Shown piece by piece: positions 1-11,239 of a stretch of DNA of 64,000 nt. The notes under the pieces are model-generated. The model worked only from the letters and a program-made list of their open reading frames with translations. It was not told the origin of the DNA and searched no databases. This DNA is from Oncomelania hupensis. Its lineage: Eukaryota > Mollusca > Gastropoda > Littorinimorpha > Pomatiopsidae. The position numbers and the translations under genes are program-made. The stretch lies in contig CM072516.1 of NCBI GenBank assembly GCA_036898135.1, positions 64,982,482-65,046,481 of the forward strand. The letters are read 5' to 3'. Each line of letters begins with the position of its first letter. Within the stretch, counting starts at the first letter, position 1.

Positions 1-149
1 TGGTTTCCCTGGGAACAAACAACACGTTGTCATTGCTCGCGGTAATGTTCCTTTAACTATACAAACATATGCATAATAATAATAGCTAATGACAAGTATG
101 ATTATTCACAATGAAAGACACAAATGCCCCTCTCTTCCCTATCAAAAAT

Positions 150-1411
150 AATCTACTGAATTAAGGCAAGGAAAACATTTATCACCGATTCTTTTTTCAC
201 TGTTTTTAAATGATCTGAAGTACTTCCTTGAATATGTTGACGGTTTTACTCTTCCATACATTCTGGTACATGATTTTAGCTTTTCTGATGTTGAGAAATA
301 TTTTCATCTATTCTTGTTATTATATGCAGATGATATCTTATCAGAAAAAGCAGTTTATATGCAGAAAGCTCTTGATGCTTTACATACGTATTGTGTGAAA
401 TATGGTCTTTCTATTAATGTCACTAAGACTAAAAGCCACGACTCCCCATTTTTTTCAGTCAATGGTGAAAATGTCGAAATTGTGTGGAAGTATAAGTACC
501 ATGGAACAGTTTTTAACTATAATAATAAATTCCAAAAAGGCTATAAAGACCCAGTGTGTATCATCTGATAAAGCTCTGTTTGCTTTGTTAAGAAAATGTA
601 GACAGCTTGACTTGCCGCTTGATATACAGTTGGAGCTGTTTGACAAATGTATTAAGCCTATTCTGTTTTACGCGTGTGAAGTATAGTCCTTCAAAAAGCT
701 GGAAAATGTGTGAAAAAACTGCAATTACAATTTTTAAGAATGATTTTGAATTTGAAGGCCTCGACACCAACTTGCATGGTGCTAGGTGAAGTTAGAAGTT
801 TTCCTGTCTCTACTGATGCTAAATGTAGATTGCTTTGTTTTTAGTTTGTTAATTATAGATTGTGTAACAACTCAAGAGAACTATCCACATTAATGTACAA
901 ACTGTGCCATTGTCTATACTGTAACACTGAGCTTAAGCTGCCTTGGGTAGACTATGTGCGATCTCTGTTAAATAATATGGGGTTTTCCTATATCTGGTCC
1001 AATAGCTGTAATTATTCTTTAACTGAATTTAAGATACTTGTAAAAGAGCTTCTGAGAGACACATATTTGCAATCATGGCTACAGGAGATCCACGATAAAA
1101 ACATTTGCATTACTTATCGTCTGTTTAAACAAAATGTTTACTTGAAAAAATATTTGATTAATCTATTTCCGACGCTGCGCAGAAACGTGATGCAATTTAG
1201 GCTTAGTTGTCATAAACTTCCAATTCAGTCCCAGAGATATATTGACATACCCAGAACAGAAAGGCTGTGTCCCATTTGTAATCTAAATGGGGTAGGTGAC
1301 GAATTTTACTATGTATTTAATTATACACATCTCTTACTAAAAGACAGCAGGATTTCTCTTTTGCCACAATGCCTTACATTTCACCTTAATGTATTAAATT
1401 CAATCAACTAA
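150..1411 (+). pseudogene. Decayed non-LTR retrotransposon RT with C-terminal Cys motif
   Basis: Relic of a LINE ORF2. Around 165-220 the plus strand reads an RT motif of the type RQG..LSPILFSLFLNDL, and at 320-335 it reads the catalytic box YADD. A second frame then carries the post-RT segment LFDKCIKPILFYACEV (about 640-686). After a break, 860-1411 stays open for 183 codons, with a terminal CPIC..N.....F motif near 1270-1320 typical of the C-terminus of several animal LINE ORF2 proteins. At least two frameshifts or stops separate the pieces and there is no endonuclease upstream in the window, so this is a 5'-truncated dead copy. The clade is not assigned; a jockey- or CR1-related element is the best guess. 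It does not share obvious sequence with the RTE-like copies elsewhere in the window. Confidence 0.72.
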
Positions 1412-1510
1412 TGGATTCCAAGTCAAAGAAAATACTGATGAACATGAGCCGTTATAATAGTATTGTGATGTCACTTGATCTGACAAAACAGAAGAATTTC
1501 GGGGTAAATA

Positions 1511-2335
1511 ATCCCTAAGGAAATTTCACGCTTGTTCGAGTTCCGCTATTTGACCCATCCGGACCTTATTCCACACACTCAGTCTGCCTATAGGTCTTCT
1601 TACAGCACTAAAACCGCACTGCTTAAGATTATGAACGACATTCTGTCTGCCTTGAATGGTGGTGATGTGTCCTTCCTCGCTCTCCTTGATCTCTCAGCAG
1701 CGTGTGATACGATCGATCATTTCACGCTTCTTCAACGCCTCCAAAACCTGAACGGCATTTCTGGGTACGCGCTGGCATGGTTTGAGTCATACCTGATTGA
1801 TCGGACCCAGACCGTGCTAGTCGATGGCCAGTTGTCCGCATCTGCAACTCTTTCTTATGGTGTTCCCCAAGGATATGTTTTAGGCCCCATTATTTTCAGT
1901 TTGTACACCAAATTTTGTTGTCTTTGATCCAATCTCATTCTATTTCTAATCAGTCATATCCTGTCCTCCTTCTGAAGTCACAAGGCATTCAGACCTGTGC
2001 GTCTGATATCAAGTCATGGATGATAGAAATGATGATAAAAAAAACTATGCTTGAACGATGACAAGACTGAAGCACTGTTAATCAAGAAAAAGAGCACAAT
2101 TCTTTCAGATGGAGAACCACACTCAATACAAATTGGCATTTCCGACCTTCCCTTCAGCACCTCTGCTCGTAACCTAGGATTCATTATGACATCTGACGCA
2201 TCTCTTGACACTCATATCTCCAACACATATAAATCTGCATATTTTGAACTTCGCAAAATCAGTTCTATTCGCTCTTGTCTTTCACAACAAACCACTATTA
2301 TCTTAGTCTGCTCTTTTGTTCAAGTTGAAGCTTGA
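1511..2335 (+). pseudogene. Decayed CR1/L2-like reverse transcriptase fragment
   Basis: From 1532 the frame encodes the middle of a LINE reverse transcriptase: HTQSAYR..YSTKTALL (fingers), LALLDLSAACDTIDH (motif A, catalytic D), and GVPQGYVLGPIIFSLYT (motif B). The frame then ends near 1927. The catalytic YADD segment is missing; an internal deletion joins to a downstream piece (2051-2335) reading NDDKTEALLIKKKS...ARNLGFIMTSDASLDTHISN, the thumb region. The order and motifs fit the CR1/L2 group. Breaks, the deletion and the lack of both ends make it non-functional. The fragments at 3780-4470 (minus) and 61206-62480 (plus) read the same protein region family. Confidence 0.78.
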
Positions 2336-2641
2336 TCTGAAGCGTGTCTCAGCACACACCAAACGATAAAGGTGTCAAAAGAATATAACTGTTCCTGCGC
2401 ATGGAACATACATAATATGCTATACTATAGTAGAATGCTTGTAAATCACATCCATAAATTACAGATAAAAATCAGTAGTTGAAAAGGCTTGCTATATACT
2501 ACTCTACCGGCATTAATAGATTCGAATATTTGAAGTCAACAATAGCGTATTTTCTTTATCTGAAGATGAGGAGAAACCGGGTGGAATATAAACCAATGAA
2601 TAAATGAATTAATGAATAAATGAATAATAATTATAATGATA

Positions 2642-2722
<81 letters not shown>

Positions 2723-3099
2723 GTGTATTTATACCATAGCGCTTTTTTCATAATGCCATCAGTTCAAAGCGCAGTTCTCACGTAAATATACTTAACGTTA
2801 ACATCGAAATACGAGTACTTACGAAAAGAAGTCAAACAAAAACAAGACAATAATAAACTATTCAAAGACATAATACAAACATGAAAAAGAATATTTACAA
2901 GTAAAATATAACAGAGGAGGGATGGAGGGGGAGGAGGAGAGCAGCTAAGGAGTGAGGGGGCTGGGGGCGTGCGGTGTGACGGCTGGGGTCTGAATCAAAA
3001 AAGAAGGAATGATGATGGTGATGGGAGACGAGGTCAGACATTTTTAAGAAAGAGATGAGTTTTTAAGTTTTACTTGAAAGTGGCTATGTTCGGAGAGCT
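2336..3099. other. Unassigned sequence with a (TAA)n array
   Basis: 2336-2644 is AT-rich with no recognisable feature. A near-pure (TAA)n microsatellite occupies 2645-2722. 2723-3099 is unassigned; part of it (2915-2990) is G-rich. No supportable gene or RNA was seen. Confidence 0.6.
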
Positions 3100-3125
3100 G
3101 AAGAGAGAGAGAAAGAGAGAGAGAG

Positions 3126-3193
<68 letters not shown>

Positions 3194-3194
3194 T
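3100..3194. repeat. (GA)n microsatellite
   Basis: Almost uninterrupted GA dinucleotides with occasional AAA interruptions. It abuts the 560-bp repeat copy that starts at about 3195. Confidence 0.95.
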
Positions 3195-3757
3195 TATTCC
3201 TTGCTTACAGGGTCCAGCGGACTGCAAAGAGCAGAATCGGGACCACAAAATCAAGACCACAACTTGGCTGAAAGAGGACTTACCCCTGATCCGCATAAAA
3301 GATCTGCCGAAACAACCATAGCGGCCACGTTACAATAAAGGCGCCCTACGCAGTAGACGCTGAGGCTACCCTCTGATTTGTCGAACCCATGTTTTCAAAA
3401 ACAAAACAGGATACAAACATCATTATAAAATATCAACAAAACACATACATATAAAATGCTTACATTGCCAAATAATAATAGCATAGGAAGCCCCAGTGAC
3501 CACTGGGCAGAAAGCGTCCAATATTCCCAAGCTGATCCAAAAGACCTCACACACAAATGAGGAGTTTTGTCCCGGAAGAATTTTCAAGAAAAAAGGTAGG
3601 TGATTGGTCTAGCGAAGAAGATAGCATAGTAGATTGATAGCACAAAACAGGAATGAGAAAGAACAAATGAGAAAGACGGCGACAGTGGGAATTTAAAGCA
3701 CTAAATTTCCAGAAAGTGGGGATACTATTTATACAGAAACCCCCGGAACCCCCACGA
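3195..3757 (-). repeat. 560-bp interspersed repeat, copy 1
   Basis: Shares sequence end to end with 6098-6716, 19630-20205 and 36258-37010. Landmarks are a GGTCCAGCGGACTGCAAAGAG block at one end, GACCACAAAATCAAGACCACAAC, AAGATCTGCCGAAACAACC, a TGAGGAGTTTTGTCCCGGAAG block, and AAATTTCCAGAAAGTGGGG at the other end. Orientation is set to minus because other copies carry a pentanucleotide (TGTAA)n tail at that 3' end. This copy lies directly against a CR1/L2-like relic that continues to 4470, so it may be either an independent SINE inserted there or part of that LINE's 3' region. Confidence 0.75.
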
Positions 3758-3779
3758 AGGAGGCGAGAGAGATTGAGAG

Positions 3780-4470
3780 AAGAAAAAAAGAGAGAGAGAG
3801 AGTTCCAAGTTGAAGGACCAAGCACTCAGAAGGATCGACAGACCGCAGAGGAGAGTTTGTAGTGGGGTATTTGTAGCATGAGGATATCAGAGGAAGAACG
3901 AATATTTCTAGATGGCTTGTAGAAGCGAATGGTCTGGGTGAGGTAGGAAGGGGTTAATCCATGGACACGCTTGTAACAGAAAGTACATATTTTGTTGGTA
4001 ATCCTCTGAGATACAGGAAACCATTGGAGAGAATGTAGGAATGGTGTGATATGATCATATTTGCTTTCTTTTTCAGAAGCAGACGTGCAGCTGAGTTCTG
4101 AACACATGAGAGCAGATGAACAGACGAGGAAAGAAATCCAGCCAGAACATGAGAGGAAACGAGTTTGGCTGTAGCGTCAGTGGTCAGATGCTTGCGAACC
4201 AGGCCTATCCTACGGAGCCGAACGTTGCATGTTTTACAGGTTTTGCGGATGAATTGTGACATGGAGTGGATGTTGTCAAGAATGACACCAAGGTTTTTGA
4301 CAGAATATAATTAGACATAGAAATAGTGGTTTGGCCAAGAGTGACAGTGTCTACAGGGGAAGAAGACAGGTTGTGGTTGGTACCCCTGAACATAACTTCA
4401 ACTTTGTTAGCATTGAGCTCGAGAGCTTGTTGGCAGTCAAATGGAAATTTAGTGAGAACATTTATCATAC
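3780..4470 (-). pseudogene. CR1/L2-like ORF2 C-terminal fragment
   Basis: Three overlapping minus-strand frames carry the C-terminal third of a CR1/L2-type ORF2. 4205-4468 reads LELNANKVEVMFRGT. 3954-4262 reads FIRKTCKTCNVRLRRIGLVRKHLT and later NSAARLLLKKKAN. 3826-4107 reads DHITPFLHSLQWFPVSQRIT followed by SRNIRSSSD. The closing motif LGPSTWNSLSLF lies near 3800-3825. These are standard post-RT landmarks of the clade. Frameshifts separate the pieces and no RT core is present, so it is a dead 5'-truncated copy. Confidence 0.78.
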
Positions 4471-4734
4471 GAAAACAGCATGTTCTCTGGGACCCTGACC
4501 CGCTGAATTGTAGAATTATTTCTATAAAATATGATCAGTCATGCTCTTTTCCAGGAGTCGTGGATTCGATCTAGTTTGACCCGAACGTGAACACTGGTAC
4601 TTCCATCACTTCTTCGTTCAATCTTGTGGTCAGCAACAAAGTGGTTAAGTTTGATTTACTCTGAAAAAGGTTTCAAAATAGAAGAGGGTACGGGTCCCAG
4701 TTCGCAAAGTTATACAAGGTATTTATTTTATTTT

Positions 4735-5082
4735 TTAATTTTTATTTTTATTTTAACAACTTTATTATCACCAAGGTGAAATTCGGGCACTTTCATTTTT
4801 GAAAGTACAGCAGCCCCAAGTGAAACGCTTTACCCAAGGTACATGCTTGGTGTGTTCTTGTCACCGGCACTCACCCGTCTAGGACATGAGCGTCAGGATC
4901 TTTAAAGTCCGTTATGATGGAATGCATGCGACACAGACTAGACCTCGGTTTATACTCTCATCCGAAGGAGTAGGAAACGGTCTTTCCCAAGGACACAACA
5001 CAATGCTTGGGCCTGGGCTCGAACTTGGGACCTTCAGATCCGCAAGCCAACGCTCTAACCACTTGGCCACTGCGCCTCCAAA
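4735..5082 (-). repeat. tRNA-derived SINE (family C), near full-length head
   Basis: On the minus strand the element starts near 5082 with a tRNA-like head: an A-box-like GTGGCCAAGTGGTTAGAGC and a B-box-like AAGTTCGAGCCC about 30 bases later. The body contains TAAACCGAGGTCTAGTCTGTG, ATAACGGACTTTAAAGATCC and CCTAGACGGGTGAGTGCCGG. The same body recurs at 53345-53780 (minus), 17440-17743 (plus), 46798-47026 (plus) and 6871-7190 (minus). The 3' end here drifts into T/A-rich sequence. Confidence 0.82.
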
Positions 5083-6097
5083 AGGTAAGTTGTTTTTGCC
5101 TACCTGGTGGCGCTGCCGTGTCGCGGCCGTAGTGTCCAGAAGAAAAGGACGGGGATTTCATTCACATAGTACTATATAGTGGCAAGTATGGAAAGTCCAA
5201 TACTCACTCCATCAACATTATTTGTATTTACATTAAATTTGTTTTTGTTTTTTAGCGCAATGCATGCTGCAGAAGTGTGGGTATTAACGTGATATTTCAG
5301 CCATTATGATTATCGTTCTGTCCTTTTGTCACTCGCTCTTTCTCCTTGTCCCACTCCCCACCCAGAGAGACACAGAGAGAGGGAGAGAGAGAGAGGGAGA
5401 GAGAGGGTGAGAGAGAGAGGGAGAGAGAGATCTTTCAATTTCCCCACACCCCATTGTGAAATCTCTTAGTTAATCGATAGTACGTCTAATCCTTTTCTCC
5501 CTTTGGTACCCGCTAGCGCGCTAAGCTCCAGTGAAATGGCACTGAGAGTGTTTTACGGCCAGGGCAGGTCACACAGCACACTGGAGCGCTTCAAGGGCTG
5601 TCAATGGTTCCTTGCTTGTTTTCTGAATTGTACAAACGTGGCCGGATAAAGGGCACCGATAGAACAGCTAAGAGCTACTATACCAAATAAAAGAGCAAGG
5701 TTTTGGGTAAAAAGTGTTTGTTGTACAGAACATTCTTGGAGTGGAGGATAATGTCTGCTAACCCCAATCCTGTCACCACACTTTAGCAAGCTCTAAAAAA
5801 GCACCAGGCGTTTTGGAGTTCGCTAATCGCAAACCAATAATCGATAATGACCAAGTCCACAACCCGATATATTTTCCTACCCCTAGGGTTGCAGGTGTTA
5901 TCCAATGTTTCTTGGTTTCAGGAAATTTAGGCTACACTACAATATCACGGGTATGCTCATCCGTCACCGTGCACGTACCAATGTTATAAACGCATTTGAT
6001 TCTTATAAATGCATACGATACTCATAAACGCATATGATTCCCACAAACGCATATGATTGTCATAAAGCTCTCGTTCCAGATTAAGGAGCTAGTACAT
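5083..6097. other. Unassigned, with a GA tract
   Basis: 5083-5365 is unassigned; on the minus strand 5104-5161 is open but has no recognised product. A GA/GGGA tract fills 5366-5430. 5430-6097 holds no recognised coding or RNA feature. A short degenerate run of CATAAACGCATA-like repeats lies at about 5985-6065. Confidence 0.5.
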
Positions 6098-6716
6098 TAC
6101 ATTACATGATTATTGCTTTAGGTCCAGCGGACCCTTCCGAGTCAAATCAGGACCAGTATAGCCGAATCAGGACCACAAAATCAAGACCACAACTTCGCTG
6201 AAAGAGGACTCGCTCCTGATCCGCACAAAAGATCTGCCGAAACAACCCCAGTGGCAACACTGAAGGCACTCCACCAGCCGGTCACTTTACAATAAAAACA
6301 TCCCACAGGGGACGCTGAGGCCACACTCCAACTTATAGAACCCCCGCCTACAAAATCAAAATAGAAAACAAACATCATTATAAAATATCAACAAAACACA
6401 TACATACAAAATGCCTACATTGCCAAATAACAACATCATAGGAAGCCCCAGTGACGAACTGGCAGAAAGCGTCTAACATTTCCAAGCTGATCAAACAGAC
6501 CCCACACACAAATGAGGAGTTTTGTCCCGGAACAGTCCCCAAGAAAAAAAGGTAGGTGACTGGTCTAGCGAAGAAGACGACAGTATAGTAGATTGATAGA
6601 ACACAGCAGGAATGACAAACAACAAAGGAGAAAGACAGCGACAGTGGGAATTTAAAGCACTAAATTTCCAGAAAGTGGGGATACTATTTATACAGAAATC
6701 CCCGGCACCCCCACGT
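6098..6716 (-). repeat. 560-bp interspersed repeat, copy 2
   Basis: Best preserved copy of the family, running from ATTACATTACATGATTATTG at the low-coordinate end to CCCCGGCACCCCCACGTGG at the high end. Read on the minus strand it ends in GCAATAATCATGTAATGTAA, a pentanucleotide tail. There is no RNA polymerase III box or protein motif that I recognise, so whether it is a LINE 3' end, a SINE or a MITE cannot be settled from one copy. Confidence 0.8.
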
Positions 6717-6870
6717 GGATAAGGAGCTAGTAAGACGCTGGCTTACTGAGATCAACCTGCAGACAATTGTTTGTGGAACTTTAAATCATGCTCGCACGAA
6801 CACTGTTCCTCGTTATTGTCTGTTAATGTTGACAATGACCACCAGCCCTCTACGCTTTATTAATTAATTC

Positions 6871-7190
6871 ATTACTTTAATCGTTCTTATATAGCGCTCT
6901 TCCAGGTCCCAAGATGCTCAAGGCCCTGACCGATACAAGATCGAACTCAAGCCACCCGAGGCACCCACTTGCAGCCATTGGGCGCATCATCATCCTCTGA
7001 CGCCCAGGCTACTGAGCACAATCCTGGGCGACCCCGGTGCGTGGGGTAGAACGGACCTCGTGTTTGCAAGGGCGTATTTGTGTAGCCCGGCGCTCACCCG
7101 TTTAGGACATGAGCGTCAGGAACTTTAAAGCCCGTGCGATGGAATGCGCGTCTGCACAGATTAAACCTCGGTTTATACAATCTCACGCAA
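6871..7190 (-). repeat. SINE family C, 3' half
   Basis: Minus-strand copy of the family C body. It contains the reverse complements of TATATAGCGCT near 6889, the GCCAGCGCC/GATCCTGT-like block, the CCCAGGATTGTGCTCAGT-like block near 7010-7030 and the GACGCTCATGTCCTA block near 7105. The tRNA-like head is absent; the copy fades where the 38-bp minisatellite begins. Confidence 0.75.
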
Positions 7191-7211
7191 AGTTGCCACA
7201 ACAACAAAAAG

Positions 7212-7567
7212 TACTGCATACATCATGGTGTTCAGCAATGCATAGTTTGTACTGCATACAGCATGGTGTTCAGCAATGAATTACATTACATTACATAATT
7301 GTTGCTTTAGGTCCAGCGGACTCTTCCGAGCCAAATCAGGACCGGTCAGCAATGAATAGTTTTGTACTGCATACATCATGGTGTTCAGCAATGAATAGTT
7401 TGTACTGCATACATCATGGTGTTCAGCAATGAATAGTTTGTACTGCATACATGTACATCATGGTGTTCAGCAATGAATAGTTTGTGCTGCATACATCATG
7501 GTGTTCAGCAATGAATAGTTTGTGCTGCATACATCATGGTGTTCAGCAATGAATAGTTTGTACTGCA
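7212..7567. repeat. 38-bp minisatellite interrupted by a SINE-like tail fragment
   Basis: The unit begins TACTGCATACATCATGGTGT and ends AATGAATAGTTTG; about seven units are present with small changes, one carrying a CATGTA insertion near 7448. Between 7281 and about 7344 the array is broken by the terminal 60-odd bases of the 560-bp repeat family (TTACATTACATTACATAATTG...TTCCGAGCCAAATCAGGACC), after which the array resumes. Confidence 0.9.
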
Positions 7568-7892
7568 TTGCGGACTACATAGTCAACACTGACCAGCGGC
7601 ATTTCGCAATATTTATACACCGTCGATGGATATAGGAAATAAATTCCCCTTTGTAATGCCGCAGTGGACAGAATTTGGAACTTACCGTACAAGTCTCCGC
7701 ATAGCCTATTACAATAGCGAACACGCTCAAGAGAAGTTCTGTTCAGCTGCCAAATCATTGTCGACTCATGCTAGTAAGCTACGGTAGTAGGTGGGTGTAG
7801 TACCTTTTCAGTATCGGTGATCGATGTGTGCAGGAAGGCACGTGGAGAAGTGCTCTATATTTGCCTTGTTCTTAGTGGCACGTGCGGGTGTG
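7568..7892. other. Unassigned
   Basis: No recognised gene, RNA or repeat. A minus-strand open frame at 7543-7758 has no family resemblance and starts inside the minisatellite. Confidence 0.5.
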
Positions 7893-8083
7893 GGGCCGGG
7901 TAGCTCAGTTGGTAAGAGCGTCTTGCTAGTAACCGAAAGGTCGCTGGTTCGAATCCCGGATTGGTCAACGTGTGATCATATTATTTTCCCGTTTACCAAC
8001 AACTGGCCCGCTGGTGTCAGTATAAATCGGTCCAGTAGTCACCTATATGCGAAAGTGTCGTGTGACTATAAACTACAAACAAC
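7893..8083 (+). repeat. tRNA-derived SINE (family A), copy 1
   Basis: The head GGGTAGCTCAGTTGGTAAGAGCG is an A-box region and GGTTCGAATCCC is a B box. The tRNA-like part is followed by a shared body with ACGTGTGATCATATTATTTTC, CCAACAACTGGCCCGCTGGT and GTGTCGTGTGACTATAA, ending in TACAAACAAC. A near-identical copy is at 53816-54010, also on plus. The acceptor arm does not pair well and the copy continues well past tRNA length, so this is a SINE and not a tRNA gene. Confidence 0.88.
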
Positions 8084-8204
8084 ATGAAGCACGTGCGAGC
8101 TCGGACTTGTGAGCTGTATACCACCATTCCGGTCACTTGTCAGTGTGACCCTAAATCTCAGGAATACAGTAGGCTTACTGCCGTTAACACATTAAATTGT
8201 TACT

Positions 8205-8436
8205 CTCTCTATCCCCTTCACCCCCACCCCCCTCCCTCCCTCTCTCTTTGTGTCAGGTTGGTAGTGTTGGCTTAAGAGCCTAAATTATTTTGCCATAGTA
8301 ATTGTTTCAAAGTTTAAAGTTCAAACAATCTCCTGTGTGTGTGGGGGGGGGGGGGGGAAGGTTGTGCCTGTGTGTGTGTGCGTGTGTGTGACAGACAGAA
8401 ACAGAGAGAGACGTACAAAATTAGAAGCAGTTTGTG

Positions 8437-8470
<34 letters not shown>

Positions 8471-8580
8471 TGTGAGAGAGAAAGAGAGAGACAGACAGAC
8501 AGACAAACAGAGACAGAGGCAGAGGTATAGAAATAGAAGGAAGCGTAAGAAGGTTCTGCAAGTGGAAGTAATGACATGTC
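8205..8580. repeat. Mixed low-complexity tract (CT, poly-G, GT, GA)
   Basis: Includes CCCTCCCTCCCTCTCTC near 8230, a G homopolymer at about 8341-8357, GT runs at 8360-8390 and 8430-8474, then a GA/CAGA run to about 8525. All open frames across it are translated simple repeats. Confidence 0.9.
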
Positions 8581-8636
8581 ACATCGCATAAAACCACACA
8601 CACAACAAACATAACTAAATAAATAAAGCTACTCAC

Positions 8637-8700
8637 CACATCTGACTAAGCACTCGCAATGATAATCCTGACTTGAGAAGCAAATCCCGTACTCCTTCGC
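8637..8700 (-). CDS. Internal exon of EH-domain protein (second half of the EH helix pair)
   Basis: 64-nt exon on the minus strand. The acceptor is the pyrimidine-rich TTGTTGACTGTTTCAG, ending just above 8700. The donor is GTGAGTAG at 8636 downwards. With two leading bases it reads EGVRDLLLKSGLSLRVLSQM and ends with TG of a likely Trp codon. Joined to the exon at 21532-21624, which leaves one G, the junction codon is GGC and the product continues GYIL-G-EGVRDLLLKSGL..RVLSQM(W). That is the EH-domain pattern of loop, helix, SGL and a terminal IW-like position. A second frame is also open and would encode a Cys-rich peptide, but phase with the upstream exon favours the EH reading. The next exon, which should carry the EF-hand loop, was not found in the window and probably lies further left. 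Confidence 0.68.
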
Positions 8701-9297
8701 CTGAAACAGTCAACAATCAAATTAGACTTTACTTTTGTATATAATTATATCATTATACTTAGTTGGGGCTGGCACTCCTGAGGAAGCATTGTAGCGAAAT
8801 ACATGTCTAGAGAGAATCCTTTAATCTGCTGTGGTTTACCTCCTTCTACCTTTCGGCTTGTCTTTCTGCTTAGCTGTACAGTCTTAGAAAATGTTTAGCC
8901 GTGCTTGAGTAGGTCAGTCGTTAGATATCTCTGTCAAGACTGAAATGACCTACTGATGCCTGGTTTCACAGTTCAACTGACGTTATACTGTTTCCCTAGG
9001 TAGCCTTGACCAATATTTAGTTGTTCAGAGCAGTATGTTAGAAGTCTTGAGAGCGAAGCAGAAAGTGCGGGAAGCAGATTTGATGCTGTATTTTGTTTCG
9101 AAGGATAGTCGATATTGTACGAATGGTACCTAATCATTGGACAAGCAGTTTGCAGGACATTAATTTAAAAACCAAAGCACACCGTTCAAACGCATATGAC
9201 ATCCAAGATCAATATAAACACTTCCAAATTTAACCATTCTTAATTTAAATAAACGCAAGCAAATATTAACGACAACAATAACAACGATTTCAAGTAT

Positions 9298-9298
<1 letters not shown>
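8701..9298. other. Unassigned, presumed intron
   Basis: Single-copy-looking sequence with no recognised coding or RNA feature. If the exons at 8.6 and 21.5 kb belong together, this lies in their intron. Confidence 0.45.

Positions 9299-9368
<70 letters not shown>
9299..9368. repeat. (GAT)n microsatellite
   Basis: Near-perfect GAT trinucleotide array of about 23 units. Confidence 0.95.
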
Positions 9369-10494
9369 GTAATGACATAAGACACCTGTCCTTAAATTTG
9401 GAGAGGGAACAAAATATTTGTTGTTTTGTTCATTAACGTATTGGACTTGAAAAGAAATGTGAGTTTTAGCACCTCGCTAAACGATTATGGCGTATCGAGT
9501 TCACGAAATCCCGCAACTAAAGTACCAACAATACACAAACGACAATCAGGCATTAGCTATATGGCACCAATCTTCCTAGAAAAAAATGTTCAAGGATTTA
9601 CTCGTTCCGTATTTGGATAATTCTCTAGTTAAAACATTGCCATAATTTGACATAAGACGTGTTTTATATAGCTTACAGCGCATAATATTAGGCTGATACA
9701 GAGCGTTTGTTGAAGTTTCGAACTGTCAATGCTTTAAGAATGACAGCTGTGAGAGAAAAATACACAGCCAGAAACAAGATAAATGTGCACAAATAAGCAC
9801 CGCCACCTCCACCCTCTCACACATACCGACACGCCATTCTTCCCTCAAGCACATATATTCACACACTGACGCACACATTGACGCACGCATATCTTTCTCT
9901 TTCTCTCTCAATGCATGATAGGTTTCTGGAAGTAGCGTATTGTCGGGGTTTCAATGTATCAGTTTACAGTAAGACGCTACATTATCTCAACACATAAAAC
10001 TCTTCACAAAAAAAATCAAGAATATTGCCTTTGAGTTCTTTTTTGCAAGGAATGAATTCATAAAGTAACTACAAACTTTCCCTCTTGCGTTATATTTCGT
10101 AATCTTCACTTGTTTCATTTAACATCTTTTTATTGAGAAGCCTACGATCAATCACTCCACACACCCCAAAATATATCCATATCTTATTTATTATTATTAA
10201 CACATCAGGAATATTAGACAATCAATACCACACCTGATATAGCATTTATATATCGTCAGTCTGTATGATTAGTAGACAATATCAGCAGTAATTTTGAGTG
10301 ATGTTTTGCGTCGAAAAAGGGGCTAAAGATGTATGCGATACTTCTGTTACCGCACTTTATGGCCCTGAACCGTCCCCCCGACCCCGGTGGAATCAGATCC
10401 GACCAGTCTATGAAACGCTCACCCAGAATTATGAAATTGTGACACTACAGTAGTAGAAAGCTTTTGCACTCCGTTTTTGTTGGTTTAGGGTTTC
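9369..10494. other. Unassigned, AT-rich
   Basis: No supportable gene. A 64-codon plus frame at 9426-9620 has no recognised family and no splice context. 9890-9912 is a short CT tract. Confidence 0.45.
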
Positions 10495-10495
10495 G

Positions 10496-10885
10496 GGGTG
10501 GCCTCGTGGCGCAGTGGATAAGTCGCCGGTTTCCTATGCCGAAGGTCGCGGGTTCGATTCCCGCAAGGGGCGAACGTATGTGTATGTGACTTAGGTACGA
10601 GACTGTTGAGGTCACCGAGGGTTTTCTCCGGGCACTCCGGTTTCCTCCCTCCCTTCAATAATGGTACAGGACGCAGTCAATATGCAAATTTCAAAAATAA
10701 AAATTCGAGTTTCTTTCCGTCTTCCAATAGCGATCTCCCTGCCTTTACACCACCTGTTTGAGTGATTGATGTGTATTTGATGTGTGTGAGGGTGGATGAG
10801 ACAGGTGAGCGTGAATGTTGGTATAGATCGCCGCGCTTTGAGCCTGATTGATTTGGGGAAAGGCGCGTATATAGCATCCTGTATT
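10496..10885 (+). repeat. tRNA-derived SINE (family B), copy 1
   Basis: The head GTGGCGCAGTGGATAAGTCG is the A-box region and GGGTTCGATTCCCGC the B box. The body includes GACTTAGGTACGAGACTGTT and TTCTCCGGGCACTCCGGTTT, and the 3' end includes GCCGCGCTTTGAGCCTGATT and GGCGCGTATATAGCATCCTG. It is followed directly by a (TTA)n array. The same head, body, 3' end and (TTA)n tail recur at 24045-24430; a degraded copy is at 53085-53330. Confidence 0.9.
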
Positions 10886-10887
10886 AA

Positions 10888-10981
<94 letters not shown>

Positions 10982-10982
10982 T
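10886..10982. repeat. (TTA)n array, SINE tail
   Basis: Pure ATT/TTA trinucleotides directly after the SINE family B 3' end. A second copy of the SINE has the same arrangement, so the array is probably expanded from the SINE's own 3' tail. Confidence 0.92.
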
Positions 10983-11239
10983 TGTTGGTTTGTCCGAGTC
11001 ATTCTGTCCGGCCCTAGCATCCTGTTAGCGTGTATGTTTGCGCCTTATAAGCCTGCATCCTCATTATCACTTCATCGATCGATCGTGTTGTTTTTTTTCT
11101 GTTCACTCTTATCACTCATGCACGTGCAATTCGTATTAATACTAACACCTGCGTCAGGTAAAACTGATTCGGAGCCTCATAAATGAGTGTAGCTAGGTAG
11201 CGCCCTCATGAGATCAAAGTTAACGTATGGACAGGAAGC

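Noticed and set aside
7212..7567. CRISPR-like array
   Set aside because: Direct head-to-tail 38-bp units without unique spacers in an animal genome; a minisatellite.
7894..7970. Possible functional tRNA gene (A box and B box intact)
   Set aside because: Acceptor and T stems do not pair properly and the sequence continues into a body shared with 53816-54014, so it is a SINE head.
8637..8700. Alternative Cys-rich reading (AKEYGICFSSQDYHCECLVR) of the exon
   Set aside because: Phase 0 would not join to the upstream EH exon; the other frame completes an EH motif.
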